Below, in pieces: positions 1 to 6,514 of a DNA stretch of 8,508 bases. The translations under genes and the position numbers were made by a program. The notes under the pieces are model-generated. The model had not been told where the DNA came from and ran no database searches. It saw only the letters and a list, made by a program, of their open reading frames with translations. Every line of letters begins with the position of its first letter. Position 1 is the stretch's first letter. Source of the stretch: Spirochaetaceae bacterium (lineage in GTDB: Bacteria > Spirochaetota > Spirochaetia > DSM-27196 > PXBQ01); NCBI GenBank assembly GCA_003566875.1, contig PXBQ01000122.1, positions 1 through 8,508 of the forward strand. Reading direction: 5' to 3'.

Positions 1-1
1 C

Positions 2-706
2 GAACGCGAGACCGCACTCGAGTCTCGAGAGCTCGCGTTGCGCGAGAAGCGTCTCGCGGAGTTCGACGCGTTTTCGGCAGATGCACGCAGAACGCTCGAA
101 AACTTGGTACGCGAAATTCGCGAAGGCGAGTTGAGCCGCGAGAAAATGCGCAAAGCCAAGCAGTTTATCGAAGAACTCTCTACGGTAACAGACGCCGAGA
201 AGCACGATATCGAAGTCTCCCGTCGACGACGCAAGATCAAGAAACCCTCTCGGCCCACCGAGATAGACGTCGGAGTAGAGGTTGTCGTCACTTCGACTGG
301 ACGGCGCGGGAAGGTGATCCGAGCCGACCGTGGCGGGAAATGGGTGGTCGAGACCGGAAGTATGCGCGTTACGCTTCACGCCGACGATCTTGAGACGGTG
401 GTTCCCCGAAAACCCGATAAACCCGACGTGCAGATCGCCGGATTCTCGCCTGCGCAACCCGCGGTCGGCGAACTCGATCTTCGCGGTATGCGTCTCGACG
501 AGGCTATCCACAGACTGCAGACTCAACTCGATTCGGCGATTTTGAGCGGACTCGCATTTTTCGGTGTGATTCACGGAAAGGGAGACGGCGTCCTCCAGAA
601 GGGCATCCGCGAGTTTCTCAAGGAATCGCGCAGCGTCGAGTCATTTTCGTACGCACCTCCGGAGGACGGAGGGTACGGGAAAACCATCGTTCGTTTGGGC
701 TCGTAG
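2..706 (+). CDS. mutS2: MutS2 family protein, C-terminal part (5' truncated by window edge)
   Basis: The frame is open from the left edge to a TAG at 704-706, giving 234 residues of a protein that is normally about 780. The TTG at 38 is simply an internal Leu codon, so no start is visible. Three regions can be read. First is a charged Glu/Arg/Lys-rich coiled coil (about 2-240), matching the end of the MutS2 ATPase/clamp section. Next is a small KOW-like beta domain (about 266-402, with repeated Val/Gly/Arg strands). Last is an Smr domain (about 467-703) with LDLRG at 473-487, HGKGDG at 572-589 and a terminal GGYGKT. MutS2 is a MutS homologue without a mismatch-repair role. It binds branched DNA or collided ribosomes, depending on species, and its Smr domain can act as a nuclease. 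The ATPase domain lies outside the window. Identification rests on the domain order and is strong. A free-standing Smr protein is unlikely given the coiled-coil and KOW-like regions before it. Confidence 0.93.
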   Translation, partial: ERETALESRELALREKRLAEFDAFSADARRTLENLVREIREGELSREKMRKAKQFIEELSTVTDAEKHDIEVSRRRRKIKKPSRPTEIDVGVEVVVTSTGRRGKVIRADRGGKWVVETGSMRVTLHADDLETVVPRKPDKPDVQIAGFSPAQPAVGELDLRGMRLDEAIHRLQTQLDSAILSGLAFFGVIHGKGDGVLQKGIREFLKESRSVESFSYAPPEDGGYGKTIVRLGS

Positions 707-707
707 A

Positions 708-729
708 GCGCACGGACGTTATGTACGAT
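708..729 (+). repeat. 22-bp element, copy 1 (upstream of the lipoprotein gene)
   Basis: GCGCACGGACGT at 708-719 is followed by TAT, GTAC, G, AT. The same 12-mer followed by a 3-nt variable spacer, GTAC, one variable base and AT occurs at 1445-1466 upstream of atpE, so 18 of 22 positions match. In both copies a -10-like hexamer (here TACGAT, 724-729) starts 16 nt after the first base. The -35 position here (701-706, TCGTAG) is poor, so if this is a promoter it is weaker or depends on an activator. It begins 2 nt after the mutS2 stop codon. It could be a promoter or operator shared with atpE, or chance. Confidence 0.35.
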
Positions 730-780
730 TTTCACCGTTCGTCTCTTGCCGACGAAGGGTTTTATCGGTACCATCTCGGC

Positions 781-1383
781 GTGAAGCTCGGAAAACTTTC
801 GTTCCTCTTAGGTCTCGTTCTCGCTCTCTCGTCGTGTCTCTCGACCGAGACGAGCATCTCGGTCTCTGCCTCGGGAGCCGGCGAGATCCGGTACGAGTAC
901 TCAATCTCCGCCGACGCGGTGTACCTTGGGGTTTTCGACCGCGATTCGAGTATTCTCACTATTCCGGTCCATCGATCGGACTTCGAAACCATGGCGCGGC
1001 TATCGGAGGACCTCGAGCTGCGCTCGTACGCGATGAGCGAGCGCGACGGACGCATTCGGGTCGTCGCGGATTTATCGTTCACGTCGATCGATGGCTTCAA
1101 CGCCGCGTACAACCGTGGACGAGACTCGTTGATACTCGATGGAACCGAATCGAGCGGGTCCGCGAGACTTCGCATTTTTGGCGGGTTCGGCGAGCCCGTC
1201 GACCGAACGTTTCAAGAATTTGCCTCTCAGACCGCCGAGTCTCTCGCGTACTCCTTGAGGCTTCCGGGACCGGTCTTGTCCACAAATCACGGCGAGTACT
1301 CGGGACGAACAGCTTTTGTCCGGTTCTCGATCGAGGAACTGCTCGAGACGACCGAGCCTGTCGATTGGATCGTCACGTGGTGA
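781..1383 (+). CDS. Putative lipoprotein of unknown function
   Basis: I do not recognise the family. With the GTG at 781 as start, the 200-residue product begins with a textbook export signal. It has Lys at residues 2 and 5, a hydrophobic stretch (FLLGLVLAL) and a lipobox-like LSSC with Cys19, which would be lipidated and leave a Ser/Thr-rich mature N-terminus. The rest looks beta-rich and polar with no transmembrane segment. An ATG at 721 in the same frame would give 220 residues. It would put an acidic 20-residue leader before the signal, and it overlaps a candidate -10 hexamer, so I prefer 781. Neither start has a convincing Shine-Dalgarno site; GAAGGG at 754-759 is too far from 781. The gene lies between mutS2 and the V-ATPase genes, a place where, from memory, Borrelia also has a small hypothetical protein. 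It may be an envelope protein with no functional tie to the ATPase. Confidence 0.75.
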   Translation: MKLGKLSFLLGLVLALSSCLSTETSISVSASGAGEIRYEYSISADAVYLGVFDRDSSILTIPVHRSDFETMARLSEDLELRSYAMSERDGRIRVVADLSFTSIDGFNAAYNRGRDSLILDGTESSGSARLRIFGGFGEPVDRTFQEFASQTAESLAYSLRLPGPVLSTNHGEYSGRTAFVRFSIEELLETTEPVDWIVTW

Positions 1384-1437
1384 CGACTCCCGACAATCAT
1401 TTTGCCGGTTCGCCTCGGGGTTTCCGGTAGCCCGACC

Positions 1438-1466
1438 TTGAAATGCGCACGGACGTCTAGTACAAT
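1438..1466 (+). promoter_or_regulatory. Candidate sigma-70 promoter for the V-ATPase operon
   Basis: A -35 hexamer TTGAAA (1438-1443) and a -10 hexamer TACAAT (1461-1466) are separated by exactly 17 bp, and each matches 5 of 6 consensus positions. Transcription would start near 1472-1474, giving a leader of roughly 38 nt before the atpE ATG at 1511. It sits in the largest non-coding gap of the window, just before the first ATPase gene. No extended -10 TG is present. This is a by-eye match, not an experimentally known start site. Confidence 0.65.
1445..1466 (+). repeat. 22-bp element, copy 2 (inside the atpE promoter)
   Basis: This is the second copy of GCGCACGGACGT-NNN-GTAC-N-AT (12-mer at 1445-1456). 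Here it fills the spacer and the -10 hexamer of the candidate atpE promoter. A regulator binding it would overlap RNA polymerase. The first copy is at 708-729. No strong inverted symmetry is visible beyond short ACGT/GTAC palindromes. Confidence 0.35.
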
Positions 1467-1497
1467 ACGACGGTTCGAGGACTATTGATTCTTTTAG

Positions 1498-1504
1498 TAA
1501 GGAA
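1498..1504 (+). promoter_or_regulatory. Ribosome binding site for atpE
   Basis: TAAGGAA ends 6 nt before the ATG at 1511. It is a good Shine-Dalgarno match and fixes the atpE start. It lies in an AT-rich leader, unlike the surrounding coding DNA. Confidence 0.75.
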
Positions 1505-1510
1505 AACACG

Positions 1511-2116
1511 ATGGATGCCCAGTTGCAGGAAGTAATCGACAAGATCAAAGCCGAAGGAATCCGGACGGCGGAGGAGCGGCGCGATGAAATCGTGAAATCG
1601 GCCGAAGAAGACGCGCGCCGCATACGAAAAACAGCCGAGGACGAAGCCGCACGAATCGTAGAGGAAGCAAGAGCCGAGGCAGAGAAGACGCGGGAGGCCG
1701 GGGAGGCCGCGCTCCAACAGGTGGCTCGTGACGTCGTCATCGGCGTGCTCGCCGAGATCGACGGCGTGTTCCGGTCGTTGATCGATGCTGCCGCGCGCGA
1801 CGGACTTTCGGGTGAGAAACTCGAAGACGTGATCGTCTCGGTCGTCTCGGGCTGGAATGTTGCCGAAGGCGCGATTCTTCTGAGCGATGGTGATGCAAGG
1901 AAGATCGAAGCGGGGCTGTTGAAAAAAATGAGCGAGACTCTCAAGACCGGCATCGATATTCGCCCGTTCCCCGGAATCACCGCGGGCTTTCGGGTGAGCG
2001 AACGCGGCGGAACCGCGTACTACGACTACACGGCCGACGGAATCGCGGACGTTCTTGCCGAACGCCTATCGCCGCAGCTTGAAGCTATTCTTCGTTCGGC
2101 GACTCGGAAATCATGA
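1511..2116 (+). CDS. atpE: V/A-type ATPase subunit E (peripheral stalk)
   Basis: This 201-residue protein has the subunit E layout. A long, strongly charged Ala/Glu/Arg-rich helix (about residues 1-75) is followed by a mixed alpha/beta globular part. The end, around GGTAYYDYTADGIADVLAERL, resembles the family C-terminus. Subunit E is one half of the peripheral stalk. Its N-terminal helix pairs with subunit G/H and its globular end grips subunit B at the top of the head, holding the head still while the rotor turns. The ATG at 1511 has a good ribosome binding site and lies just downstream of the candidate promoter, so this looks like the first gene of the operon. No gene for the usual G/H partner helix is seen in the window. 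The TGA stop overlaps an ATG at 2113 (see the small ORF at 2113-2169). The assignment rests on architecture plus its place directly before DUF2764-atpA. Confidence 0.9.
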   Translation: MDAQLQEVIDKIKAEGIRTAEERRDEIVKSAEEDARRIRKTAEDEAARIVEEARAEAEKTREAGEAALQQVARDVVIGVLAEIDGVFRSLIDAAARDGLSGEKLEDVIVSVVSGWNVAEGAILLSDGDARKIEAGLLKKMSETLKTGIDIRPFPGITAGFRVSERGGTAYYDYTADGIADVLAERLSPQLEAILRSATRKS

Positions 2117-2169
2117 CTCAACGTCACGCGTTCCGGGCACAGATCATTTCGACGACGAAGGACGGATAA
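2113..2169 (+). CDS. Possible 18-codon coupling ORF between atpE and the DUF2764 gene
   Basis: An ATG at 2113 overlaps the atpE stop (ATGA) and opens 18 codons (MTQRHAFRAQIISTTKDG) ending in TAA at 2167-2169. That stop is 3 nt before the ATG of the next gene, and the mini-ORF is in the same frame as that gene. Its last codons contain the GAAGGA Shine-Dalgarno site of the DUF2764 gene. The arrangement fits a ribosome relay across the only long gap in the operon. The ORF is short enough to be chance, no known peptide is recognised, and its own ribosome binding site is weak. Confidence 0.2.
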   Translation: MTQRHAFRAQIISTTKDG

Positions 2170-2172
2170 CGG

Positions 2173-2832
2173 ATGAGCGGGTACTACTATCTGATGGCTT
2201 CGCAGCCGTATATCTCGTTCGATTCGGAGGTATTTCCCGAACCACTCGCGTTTCTCGCTCAGTGCGGCGAGTGGATGACCGATTCCGATCTTGCGGCGAT
2301 CCGAGCCGTTGTTATCGGTGATCGGTCCGAGCAACCCACAAAAGCCGAGATATCCGCAAGGGCCGAGAACCGGGCGGTAGCCTCGTGGAATCGATTCGAA
2401 GCGGGCATTCGGAACGTTCTCGTCCAAACGCGTGCGGAAAACGTCTCAAGAGACGGATGGCGGTATATCCGTCGTGACGACTCCGACGAGCAGATCCTGC
2501 CCGAGCACTCTATCCTTGAACTCGTGAAGACCGCAGCCGGTCACGACTCACCGCTCAGATCGGAACTGGACCTCCTGAGAATCCGATGGGCATTCATCGA
2601 GGAACTCATCGTCGGCCATTACTTCGACGTCACCGCAGCGATCGCGTACGCCGTCAAGTTAGTGATCCTGGAACGAAAAGCCGTGTTCGACACCGACCGG
2701 GGGGCCGAACGGTTTCATGCCGCGTACGTTGCGGTTCGATCACCAGACAATACCGCCGCGCGAAGCGCAGCCATAGAGAAAAACGAACCTCACGAATCGA
2801 CACCGGAATCAGATATGTGGAGCAGAGAATGA
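2173..2832 (+). CDS. DUF2764-like V-ATPase-associated protein
   Basis: The product is a 219-residue, apparently soluble and mostly helical protein of unknown function. It begins with a short aromatic segment (MSGYYYLMASQPYISFD). A helical block at about residues 128-190 runs from LRSELDLLRIRWAFIEEL through HYFDV, AIAYAVKLVILERK and FDTDRG. The last 25-30 residues are polar, charged and probably flexible. From memory, Pfam DUF2764 proteins occupy exactly this slot between atpE and atpA in spirochaetes, Chlamydia and Bacteroidetes; I assign it by that position and by the pattern. The start at 2173 is supported by GAAGGA at 2157-2162. The gene ends in an ATGA overlap with atpA, so the two are probably translationally coupled. 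Because no subunit C/d is recognised in the window, I infer it may be a diverged or analogous rotor/stator subunit. A dedicated assembly factor is the alternative. Confidence 0.82.
   Translation: MSGYYYLMASQPYISFDSEVFPEPLAFLAQCGEWMTDSDLAAIRAVVIGDRSEQPTKAEISARAENRAVASWNRFEAGIRNVLVQTRAENVSRDGWRYIRRDDSDEQILPEHSILELVKTAAGHDSPLRSELDLLRIRWAFIEELIVGHYFDVTAAIAYAVKLVILERKAVFDTDRGAERFHAAYVAVRSPDNTAARSAAIEKNEPHESTPESDMWSRE
2819..2822 (+). promoter_or_regulatory. Ribosome binding site deciding the atpA start
   Basis: GGAG lies 6 nt before the ATG at 2829, inside the last codons of the DUF2764 gene. The atpA frame stays open upstream to 2586, but that stretch overlaps the previous gene and encodes an Arg-rich sequence unlike any A subunit. 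The site and the ATGA overlap place the start at 2829. Confidence 0.75.
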
Positions 2833-4607
2833 CGGAAGCTACAGGGAAGGTTGTCGGCGTAAACGGAAATATGATCAGCGTCGACGTTGCCGGGAATATC
2901 GCACTGAACGAGGTCGGATACGTTCGACTCGGCGATAGCCGCTTAAAAGCCGAGGTTATCCGGATCAGGGGGAGTCGCGCGGAGCTGCAGGTTTTCGAGA
3001 TGACGCGCGGAATAGGGATAGGCGACGAGGTTGAATTCTCACACGAGTTGCTCGCGGTTCAGCTGGGACCCGGGTTGCTCGGTAAGGTCTACGACGGGCT
3101 CCAGAATCCACTTCCGGAGCTCGCCGAGAAATGTGGCTTCTTTCTCGATCGCGGCGTGTATCTTGATCCATTGCCACGCGCCCAAAAGTGGGAGTTCACG
3201 CCAAAGGCCGCAAAAAACACGAGAGTTTCGGCCGGCGACACGATAGGAACCGTACCCGAAGGGATCTTTGAGCACCGGATCATGGTGCCGTTTTTTCTAC
3301 CCGGTGAGTACACCGTTGCCTCGATCGTCGAGAAAGGAGCGTACTCGATCACCGATACGGTCGCCGAGCTCGTTTCACCCGACGGTACGACGATACCCGT
3401 CACGATGGTTTTCGAGTGGCCCGTAAAACGGCCGATCACCGCGTACACGAATCGACGTCGTCCGACCGAGCCGATGATCACAAAGGTTCGATTGATCGAC
3501 ACGTTCTTTCCGGTCGCTCTCGGCGGAACGTACTGTATTCCCGGTCCGTTCGGCGCGGGAAAGACCGTACTTCAACAGATCACGAGCCGCCACGCAGAAG
3601 TCGACATCGTTATCGTCGCGGCGTGCGGCGAGCGCGCGGGTGAGGTCGTCGAGACTCTCGTCGAGTTTCCCGAGTTGACCGACCCGAGGACCGGCAGATC
3701 GCTCATGGAGCGCACGGTTATCATCTGTAACACGAGCTCGATGCCGGTCGCCGCGCGCGAGGCGTCGGTATACACCGCCGTCACGATCGCCGAGTACTAC
3801 CGGCAGATGGGTTTGAACGTTCTGCTGCTCGCCGACTCGACGTCGCGGTGGGCGCAGGCGATGCGGGAAATGTCGGGACGTCTCGAGGAGATTCCCGGCG
3901 AGGAAGCGTTCCCGGCGTATCTCGAGTCGGTCATCGCGGGCTTTTACGAGCGCGCGGGAGTCGTCGAACTGCGCGACGGCAGCGTCGGCTCGGTAACGAT
4001 CGGCGGAACCGTAAGCCCGGCGGGCGGCAACTTCGAGGAGCCGGTAACGCAGGCGACGCTCAAGGTCGTCGGAGCGTTCCACGGTTTGTCACGCGAGCGT
4101 TCCGACGCACGAAAATACCCCGCCATCCATCCACTAGACTCGTGGAGCAAGTATCCCGGCGCCGTTGAACCCGAACTCACGGAGTACGCGCGGAAGGTGC
4201 TGTTCAACGGAAACGAAGTCGGGCAGATGATGAAGGTCGTCGGCGAGGAGGGCACGAGTCTCGACGACTTCGTCGGGTACCTCAAGAGCGAGTTTCTCGA
4301 CGCGATCTACCTACAGCAGAACTCGTTCGACCCGGTCGACGCCGCGGTCCCGACCGAGCGGCAACGGCACGTTTTCAAGTTGATTTTCCGCGTATTCAGC
4401 GGCCGTTTTAAACTCGCGACCAAGGACGAAGCGCGAACCTTGTTCAACGAACTCCAGTTGAAGTTCCGCGACTGGAACGGTGCGGAGTGGAACTCGGACG
4501 ATTTTTCGAGAATCGAGACCGACATCAACGCGGCGCTCGACGCGTCGATCGAAGGCATCGAGCACGACGCGGAAAGCCTTGTCGCGCAAACCCGGAAAGC
4601 GGAGTAA
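2829..4607 (+). CDS. atpA: V/A-type ATPase catalytic subunit A
   Basis: This 592-residue protein, close to the usual 580-600, carries the nucleotide-hydrolysing or -forming sites of the A3B3 head (EC 7.1.2.2). Visible parts, in order: the beta-barrel start (GKVVGVNGNMISVDV); the A-subunit bulge domain (about 110-190, from FFLDRGVYLDPL to the beta strands before FEWPV); the Walker A loop GPFGAGKT at 239-246; the catalytic-Glu motif GERAGE at 267-272; Walker B LLLAD before STSRWAQAMREMSGRL; and the ATPase alpha/beta signature PAIHPLDSWS at 431-440. All key residues look intact, so it should be active. The Walker A has Ala in the position where eukaryotic A subunits carry the redox-sensitive Cys. 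The start at 2829 overlaps the preceding stop as ATGA, and atpB follows after 5 nt. Direction (ATP synthesis or ion pumping) and ion (H+ or Na+) cannot be read from this subunit. Confidence 0.98.
   Translation: MTEATGKVVGVNGNMISVDVAGNIALNEVGYVRLGDSRLKAEVIRIRGSRAELQVFEMTRGIGIGDEVEFSHELLAVQLGPGLLGKVYDGLQNPLPELAEKCGFFLDRGVYLDPLPRAQKWEFTPKAAKNTRVSAGDTIGTVPEGIFEHRIMVPFFLPGEYTVASIVEKGAYSITDTVAELVSPDGTTIPVTMVFEWPVKRPITAYTNRRRPTEPMITKVRLIDTFFPVALGGTYCIPGPFGAGKTVLQQITSRHAEVDIVIVAACGERAGEVVETLVEFPELTDPRTGRSLMERTVIICNTSSMPVAAREASVYTAVTIAEYYRQMGLNVLLLADSTSRWAQAMREMSGRLEEIPGEEAFPAYLESVIAGFYERAGVVELRDGSVGSVTIGGTVSPAGGNFEEPVTQATLKVVGAFHGLSRERSDARKYPAIHPLDSWSKYPGAVEPELTEYARKVLFNGNEVGQMMKVVGEEGTSLDDFVGYLKSEFLDAIYLQQNSFDPVDAAVPTERQRHVFKLIFRVFSGRFKLATKDEARTLFNELQLKFRDWNGAEWNSDDFSRIETDINAALDASIEGIEHDAESLVAQTRKAE
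4601..4604 (+). promoter_or_regulatory. Ribosome binding site deciding the atpB start
   Basis: GGAG overlaps the last codons of atpA and sits 8 nt before the ATG at 4613. The atpB frame is open back to 4487 inside atpA, but the extension is a basic Arg-rich sequence with no counterpart in B subunits, so 4613 is the start. Confidence 0.75.
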
Positions 4608-4612
4608 CCAGC

Positions 4613-5911
4613 ATGCGAAAGGTGTACAACAAGATCGAGGAAATATCGGGCAACGTCATCACGGTCGCGGCCGATGGGATCCGATACGGCGATCTCGCGG
4701 TCGTGACCTCGCGGTACGGCGAGTCGCTCGCCGAGGTTATTCGGCTGTCAGGGGAAAAGGTTTCGCTCCAGGTGTTCTCGGGGGGACGCGGCGTCTCGAC
4801 GGGCGACGAGGTCAGGTTTCTCGGACACCCGATGCAGGTTTCTTTCTCCGACAACCTGCTCGGGCGCATCTTCGACGGTGGTGGCCGACCCCGAGACGGC
4901 GGTCCGGCACTTCACGAAGACCTGATCGAGATCGGCGGACCGTCGGTTAACCCGTCAAAACGAATTATCCCGCGGAACATGATCAGGACCGGAATCCCGA
5001 TGATCGATCTCTTCAATACGCTCGTCGAGTCGCAAAAACTCCCGATCTTCTCGGTGTCCGGTGAGCCGTATAATCCGCTTCTCGCGAGAATCGCGATGCA
5101 GGCGGAGGTCGATATCATTGTTCTCGGCGGTATCGGGTTGAAGTACGATGACTATCTGTACTTCCGCGAGACGCTCGAGAGTGGAGGCGCGCTCTCGAGA
5201 ACGATCTTCTTCGTTCACACCGCCTCGGACCCGATCGTCGAGAGTTTGCTCGTTCCGGATATCAGCCTCGCGGTCGCCGAGAAGTTTGCGCTGCAGGGAA
5301 AACGAGTGCTTGTCCTGTTGACCGATATGACGAACTTCGCCGACGCGATGAAAGAGATCGCGATCACGATGGAGCAAGTCCCGTCGAACCGTGGGTACCC
5401 GGGTGATCTTTACAGTCAGCTCGCATCGCGGTACGAAAAGGCCGTCGACTTCAACGGCGCGGGATCGATCACGATTCTCGGCGCGACGACGATGCCCGGC
5501 GACGATGTGACGCATCCTGTTCCTGACAACACCGGCTATATTACTGAAGGACAGTACTATCTGCGCAACGGACGGATCGAACCGTTCGGCTCGCTGTCGC
5601 GGTTAAAACAGCTCGTCAACGATTCGACGAGATTGGATCACCGTGCGATTATGGACGGTATGATCAAGCTGTACGCGGCGTACAAGGAATCGCTCGAGAA
5701 AAAATCGATGGGTTTCCGGATGTCGGAGTGGGACAGCAAACTGCTCGCGTACGGCGAGATATTTGAGCGCGAGATGATGGACCTATCGGTGAACATACCT
5801 CTTGAACGCGCGCTCGATCGCGGATGGGAAATACTCTCGGAGTGTTTCGAGCCCGCCGAGACCGGGCTTCGTACCGAACTGATCAAGGAATTCTGGCCGA
5901 CGAAGGAGTGA
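4613..5911 (+). CDS. atpB: V/A-type ATPase regulatory subunit B
   Basis: This 432-residue protein, about the length of spirochaetal B subunits, is the non-catalytic member of the A3B3 head. The N-terminus (VYNKIEEISGNVITV) is the beta barrel. The P-loop place reads SGEPYN at residues 149-154, with no GKT/S, as expected of a B subunit. Further family marks are SNRGYPGDLYSQLASRYEKA, PDNTGYITEGQYYLRNGRIE and SLSRL at 327-331. Arg330 corresponds to the Arg that B subunits supply to the catalytic A-B interface (family knowledge). The C-terminal helical part starts around DHRAIMDGMIKLYAAYKE. SGEPYN in place of the archaeal-style GSG-LPHN and GSLSRL in place of PSLSRL look like the spirochaete/chlamydia branch. 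It lies 5 nt after atpA and 3 nt before atpD, and is certainly co-transcribed with them. Confidence 0.97.
   Translation: MRKVYNKIEEISGNVITVAADGIRYGDLAVVTSRYGESLAEVIRLSGEKVSLQVFSGGRGVSTGDEVRFLGHPMQVSFSDNLLGRIFDGGGRPRDGGPALHEDLIEIGGPSVNPSKRIIPRNMIRTGIPMIDLFNTLVESQKLPIFSVSGEPYNPLLARIAMQAEVDIIVLGGIGLKYDDYLYFRETLESGGALSRTIFFVHTASDPIVESLLVPDISLAVAEKFALQGKRVLVLLTDMTNFADAMKEIAITMEQVPSNRGYPGDLYSQLASRYEKAVDFNGAGSITILGATTMPGDDVTHPVPDNTGYITEGQYYLRNGRIEPFGSLSRLKQLVNDSTRLDHRAIMDGMIKLYAAYKESLEKKSMGFRMSEWDSKLLAYGEIFEREMMDLSVNIPLERALDRGWEILSECFEPAETGLRTELIKEFWPTKE
5903..5908 (+). promoter_or_regulatory. Ribosome binding site for the GTG start of atpD
   Basis: AAGGAG overlaps the end of atpB and lies 6 nt before the GTG at 5915. 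It is one of the strongest Shine-Dalgarno sites in the window and supports the non-ATG start, which also matches the family N-terminus (AAVKLTKNELKKQKD). Confidence 0.8.
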
Positions 5912-5914
5912 CGG

Positions 5915-6511
5915 GTGGCTGCAGTCAAGCTGACGAAAAACGAGCTCAAGAAACAGAAGGACTCGTTAAAACGGTATCAACGCTACCTCCCGACTCTTCA
6001 GTTGAAGAAACAACAGCTGCAGATGATGATTCGTCAGGTCGAGATGAAACAGGCCGAGACGCAGTCGCTTCGTGACGACGCGTACGACAACCTCCGAGAG
6101 TGGATCGCGGTGTTTGGCGAGAACGTCGGCATCGAGGCTCTCGTGTCGGTGCAAAGCATCGAAGTCGAGAGCGGCAACATCGCGGGAATCGATATACCGG
6201 TATTCGCCGGTATCGAGTTTGACGTCGCCGAGTACGATCTTTTCAGCACGCCGCTTTGGGTCGATGCGGGCATCGAGAAAATCAAGGAACTCGCGGCGAT
6301 CGACGCCGAACTAGAGGTTCTCGAACGCCAACGCGAGTTACTCGCGGACGAGCTTCGCATCACGACCCAGCGCGTGAATCTCTTCGAAAAAGTGAAGATC
6401 CCCGAGACCCAGGAGAACATCAGGGTGATCCGGATCTACCTCGGGGACCAACAGACGGCTGCGGTGGTTCGCGGGAAAATGGCAAAAAACAAAGTAGTAA
6501 GGGCGTCGTAG
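5915..6511 (+). CDS. atpD: V/A-type ATPase subunit D (central rotor shaft)
   Basis: The product is 198 residues, the usual size for subunit D. The N-terminus, VKLTKNELKKQKDSLKRY followed by LPTLQLKKQQLQ, is the family hallmark. N- and C-terminal long helices (about 5-65 and 120-185) would fold into the antiparallel coiled coil that turns inside the A3B3 head. The central part (about 66-115) would form the base near the rotor ring. Translation starts at GTG. In most V/A-ATPases D forms the shaft together with the small subunit F, but no F gene lies next to it here. atpB ends 3 nt upstream and atpI begins 3 nt downstream. The last ten residues are basic (GKMAKNKVVRAS). Confidence 0.95.
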   Translation: MAAVKLTKNELKKQKDSLKRYQRYLPTLQLKKQQLQMMIRQVEMKQAETQSLRDDAYDNLREWIAVFGENVGIEALVSVQSIEVESGNIAGIDIPVFAGIEFDVAEYDLFSTPLWVDAGIEKIKELAAIDAELEVLERQRELLADELRITTQRVNLFEKVKIPETQENIRVIRIYLGDQQTAAVVRGKMAKNKVVRAS

Positions 6512-6514
6512 TCT

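Noticed and set aside
721..780. ATG at 721 as start of the lipoprotein gene
   Set aside because: It would place an acidic 20-residue segment before the signal peptide and lies within a candidate -10 element. The GTG at 781 gives a standard lipoprotein signal. This remains uncertain because neither start has a good ribosome binding site.
1414..1435. Possible terminator hairpin (TCGGG ... CCCGA) after the lipoprotein gene
   Set aside because: The stem is only 5 bp with an 11-nt loop and no T-tract follows, so it does not look like an intrinsic terminator.
1072..1980. Long open frame (302 codons) on the minus strand
   Set aside because: It runs across the lipoprotein gene and atpE on the opposite strand. 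It has Ser/Ala/Arg low-complexity content, no recognisable domain and no ribosome binding site. It arises because the TCG/GAG/GAC-rich codon use leaves few stops on the reverse strand.
2586..2828. In-frame upstream extension of atpA
   Set aside because: The frame is open but overlaps the DUF2764 gene, encodes a basic Arg-rich sequence and has no counterpart in A subunits. The ATG at 2829 has a proper ribosome binding site and gives the normal length.
4487..4612. In-frame upstream extension of atpB inside atpA
   Set aside because: The translated extension is Arg-rich and unlike B subunits; GGAG at 4601 supports the ATG at 4613.
5057..5074. Missing P-loop lysine in subunit B (SGEPYN) as a sign of a broken gene
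   Set aside because: B subunits of V/A-ATPases normally lack a working Walker A motif; the rest of the protein is intact and full length.
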